Assembly (NCBI GenBank): GCA_031268615.1
Contig: JAIRWZ010000096.1
Span: 1 to 5,830 of the forward strand
Origin: Actinomycetes bacterium
GTDB taxonomy: Bacteria > Actinomycetota > Coriobacteriia > WRKU01 > WQUG01
DNA length: 5,830 nucleotides
Reading direction: 5' to 3'
Shown here: positions 4,771-5,830 of the stretch, in pieces
Layout of the letters: each line of letters opens with the position of its first letter
Position numbering within the stretch: position 1 is the first letter of the stretch
Notes under the pieces: generated by a model
The model's input: only the letters and a program-made list of their open reading frames with translations
Told to the model about the DNA's origin: nothing
Database searches by the model: none
Made by a program: the position numbers and the translations under genes

Positions 4771-5268
4771 TTACTCTGTCTTTCCAAAGACCTGGGGTGC
4801 GGCGGCAGGACTACCCTCTACCCCGCATAAGGCCCCGGCTGCACTGGCCTGTGCGCTGACTTCAACGCTGCGTTTTCCCGTAAGCGTCGCCAGCACAGCA
4901 AACAGGGGCAGCGGTTCTTGACGCACGCTCACCTTAACGTAAACTACGTCACTGTGTGCTGTCCCGGAAACCGAAACTTTCAGACTGCCGGGCAGCATGA
5001 AGGCCCGGCCCTTCGGTAAGCCCTCCAGTCGGTCGGCAGCCCAGGCCGTCAGCACCCCACTATCTTTGCTATCGGGCGCATTCTGTGCCGTCGCCACTAC
5101 ACGCGATAGTTCAGCGGCCGCATGACCCAGCATCATTTTCGTATACAAGGTCACGAGGGGCTGCATCAAAATCAACGCCAAAGCACAGACGCACACCATC
5201 ACTATCGGCAGCTCAACGAGCGCCTGACCCCGCTCGTCTCTCAGTGCATAAGCGCGTCTTTCAGACAC
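4771..5268 (-). CDS. tadE: TadE-like pseudopilin (165 aa)
   Basis: The leader MSERRAYALRDERG is followed by QALVELPIVMV, placing Glu19 at +5 after the predicted cleavage site (G14), as in TadE/TadF pseudopilins. One transmembrane helix spans about 20-42. The exported domain of about 120 aa starts with helix-rich sequence (MLGHAAAELSRVVATA). It ends in a beta-strand region (LKVSVSGTAHSDVVYVKVSVRQEPLPLF, then TGKRSVEVSAQASA) resembling the 'V-P-L-P-L-F...V...A-x-A' ending of TadE-like proteins. TadE-family pseudopilins are needed for Tad pilus biogenesis and are thought to prime or cap the fibre. The frame is open further upstream, but GTG 5268 is the supported start: GGGGGAGGT (5278-5286) precedes it by 9 nt, and it is the only start codon shortly before the leader. 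The gene overlaps the preceding one by 28 nt. Confidence 0.8.
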   Translation of the reverse strand: MSERRAYALRDERGQALVELPIVMVCVCALALILMQPLVTLYTKMMLGHAAAELSRVVATAQNAPDSKDSGVLTAWAADRLEGLPKGRAFMLPGSLKVSVSGTAHSDVVYVKVSVRQEPLPLFAVLATLTGKRSVEVSAQASAAGALCGVEGSPAAAPQVFGKTE

Positions 5269-5480
5269 TGCACCCCCACCTCCCCCGCGGGTGGCAATGA
5301 ATACGGAGCGTGAGCAAAACCTCTCCGCAAAAACGAACCCTTCCGCTGCCCGGCCAGACTTGCTGCCCGATACAGGCCTCCCAATGCCAGACACAACACC
5401 AGCGTCACCACCAAAGCAATCACGTATTCACTGGCCGCTTGTCCATCTTCGTCGCGCAAGGCAAGACGCATAAACTTCAC
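5241..5480 (-). CDS. second Flp-like prepilin/pseudopilin with extended C-terminus (79 aa)
   Basis: The leader MKFMRLALRDEDG (13 aa) is followed by QAASEYVIALVV, with Glu +5 and Tyr +6 after the predicted cleavage at G13, so this is a strong class III prepilin signal. Residues 20-37 form the membrane helix. Unlike the preceding Flp, it carries a soluble tail of about 40 residues: a basic patch (QRKGSFLRR, 45-53), then an aromatic/proline stretch (FAHAPYSLPPAGEVG) and a single Cys72. The start is GTG 5480, with GGGAGAG (5486-5492) five nt upstream and a GTGA overlap with the flp stop. ATG 5471 is possible but lies 14 nt from that site. The C-terminal codons overlap the next gene's start by 28 nt and encode its ribosome-binding site. 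It could be a minor pilin, a tip/initiation subunit or a divergent second pilin. The prepilin nature is clear, the exact role is not. Confidence 0.8.
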   Translation of the reverse strand: MKFMRLALRDEDGQAASEYVIALVVTLVLCLALGGLYRAASLAGQRKGSFLRRGFAHAPYSLPPAGEVGVQCLKDALMH

Positions 5481-5680
5481 GCCAGCTCTCCCAGCGACGA
5501 AGTCACGCTTTCCCACACGGCGGACAGCTGCTCGTGAAAGGCAATCGCCAACACAATAGCCGCTATGACAATCACCGCCAGAATGATTATGTATTCGGCC
5601 ACACCCTGTCCGCGTTCGTCACACACGCCCCTCCGCCATGAATCCCGTACCCTGGCCACAACTTTCCCCACATCCTTCAT
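5477..5680 (-). CDS. flp: Flp-type major prepilin (67 aa)
   Basis: This is a small class III prepilin. The 24-residue leader (MKDVGKVVARVRDSWRRGVC, then DERG) is basic. The predicted cleavage is after G24, giving a mature protein starting QGVAEYIII with Glu at +5 and Tyr at +6, the canonical Flp motif recognised by TadV/CpaA-type prepilin peptidases. Residues 31-48 form one hydrophobic helix (IIILAVIVIAAIVLAIAF), followed by a short amphipathic tail. The mature size of about 43 aa is normal for Flp, the subunit polymerised into the Tad pilus. ATG 5680 is chosen because it follows AGAGGAG (5686-5692) with a 5-nt spacer. A TTG codon further upstream in frame has no such site. The stop overlaps the next gene's GTG by 4 nt (GTGA, 5477-5480), suggesting translational coupling. 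Of the two Flp-like genes here, this is the better candidate for the major pilin. Confidence 0.9.
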   Translation of the reverse strand: MKDVGKVVARVRDSWRRGVCDERGQGVAEYIIILAVIVIAAIVLAIAFHEQLSAVWESVTSSLGELA

Positions 5681-5719
5681 GTTTGCTCCTCTCGCAAGAC
5701 CGCTCTCCACAGACAACCA

Positions 5720-5830
5720 TCACAAATTCAAGCCAGACAGAACTTGCATCATGACCGGCCCCATCAACAGCAATAGCACCGCTGGCAGTATGCACACGCC
5801 CAGAGGCACCAGTAATTTCACCGGTGTTTT
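5720..5830 (-). CDS. tadC: TadC-like pilus assembly protein (GspF/TadC family), C-terminal fragment
   Basis: The reading frame is open from the right edge of the window to a TGA stop at 5722-5720 and gives the last 36 residues of a protein. It begins KTPVKLLVPLGVCILPAVLL and continues as a hydrophobic segment ending in GPVMMQV...LNL. The pattern 'P-V-K-L-(L/V)-P-L...-(F/L)-P-A...-L-(L/M)-G-P' followed by a short tail is the characteristic last transmembrane helix of TadB/TadC-type inner-membrane platform proteins. Those proteins anchor the TadA ATPase and drive pilin assembly. The gene lies directly upstream of the first pilin gene with a 39-nt gap, which is the usual tadC-flp order in actinobacterial Tad loci. 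Only the tail is visible, so TadB versus TadC rests on position (the last platform gene before the pilins). Most of the gene lies outside the window. Confidence 0.8.
   Translation of the reverse strand, partial: KTPVKLLVPLGVCILPAVLLLLMGPVMMQVLSGLNL

Noticed and set aside
5269..5394. Longer N-terminus for the TadE-like protein from 5394
   Set aside because: The extra residues mirror the preceding prepilin gene in another frame and would bury the prepilin signal. GTG 5268 has a strong ribosome-binding site.

Overview
All convincing genes lie on the minus strand, so transcription runs from position 5830 down to 1. The window falls into two blocks.

Block 1 (about 5830 to 1447) is the downstream half of a Tad (tight adherence, Flp-type) pilus operon. 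In transcription order it holds: the C-terminal 36 codons of a TadC-like inner-membrane platform protein; a 67-aa Flp-type prepilin; a second Flp-like prepilin/pseudopilin (79 aa); a TadE-like pseudopilin (165 aa); a large 707-aa TadG-like protein; a second small TadE/TadF-like pseudopilin (137 aa); a DUF192 protein; and a zinc-ribbon plus FHA-domain protein. Five consecutive proteins carry the same N-terminal block, a short basic leader, then D-E-(R/D)-G, then a hydrophobic helix. This is the class III (prepilin-peptidase) signal typical of Tad pilins. Genes are joined by 4-nt ATGA/GTGA overlaps or Shine-Dalgarno sequences inside the preceding gene. Several true starts are GTG. Together the products would be processed by a prepilin peptidase and assembled by TadA/B/C encoded to the right of the window. 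The last two genes are probably cytoplasmic accessory or regulatory factors.

Block 2 (about 1380 to 150) holds two consecutive type II toxin-antitoxin modules, both antitoxin-first. The first is a ribbon-helix-helix/RelB-like antitoxin with a RelE toxin (1302 to 800). The second is a DinJ/RelB antitoxin with a YafQ-family toxin (723 to 153). Each has its own sigma70-like promoter with an inverted repeat over the -10/start-site region, a good candidate for the autoregulatory operator. The block looks more AT-rich than the pilus genes, which fits an accessory cassette sitting at the 3' end of the operon.

Organism: a bacterium of moderate GC with strong purine-rich Shine-Dalgarno sites and common GTG starts. 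The Tad gene set ending in zinc-ribbon/FHA and DUF192 genes recalls Gram-positive Actinobacteria, perhaps Coriobacteriia (Eggerthella/Slackia/Cryptobacterium relatives). This is a tentative inference, as nothing here fixes the taxon. No tRNA, rRNA, CRISPR array or insertion sequence was seen.
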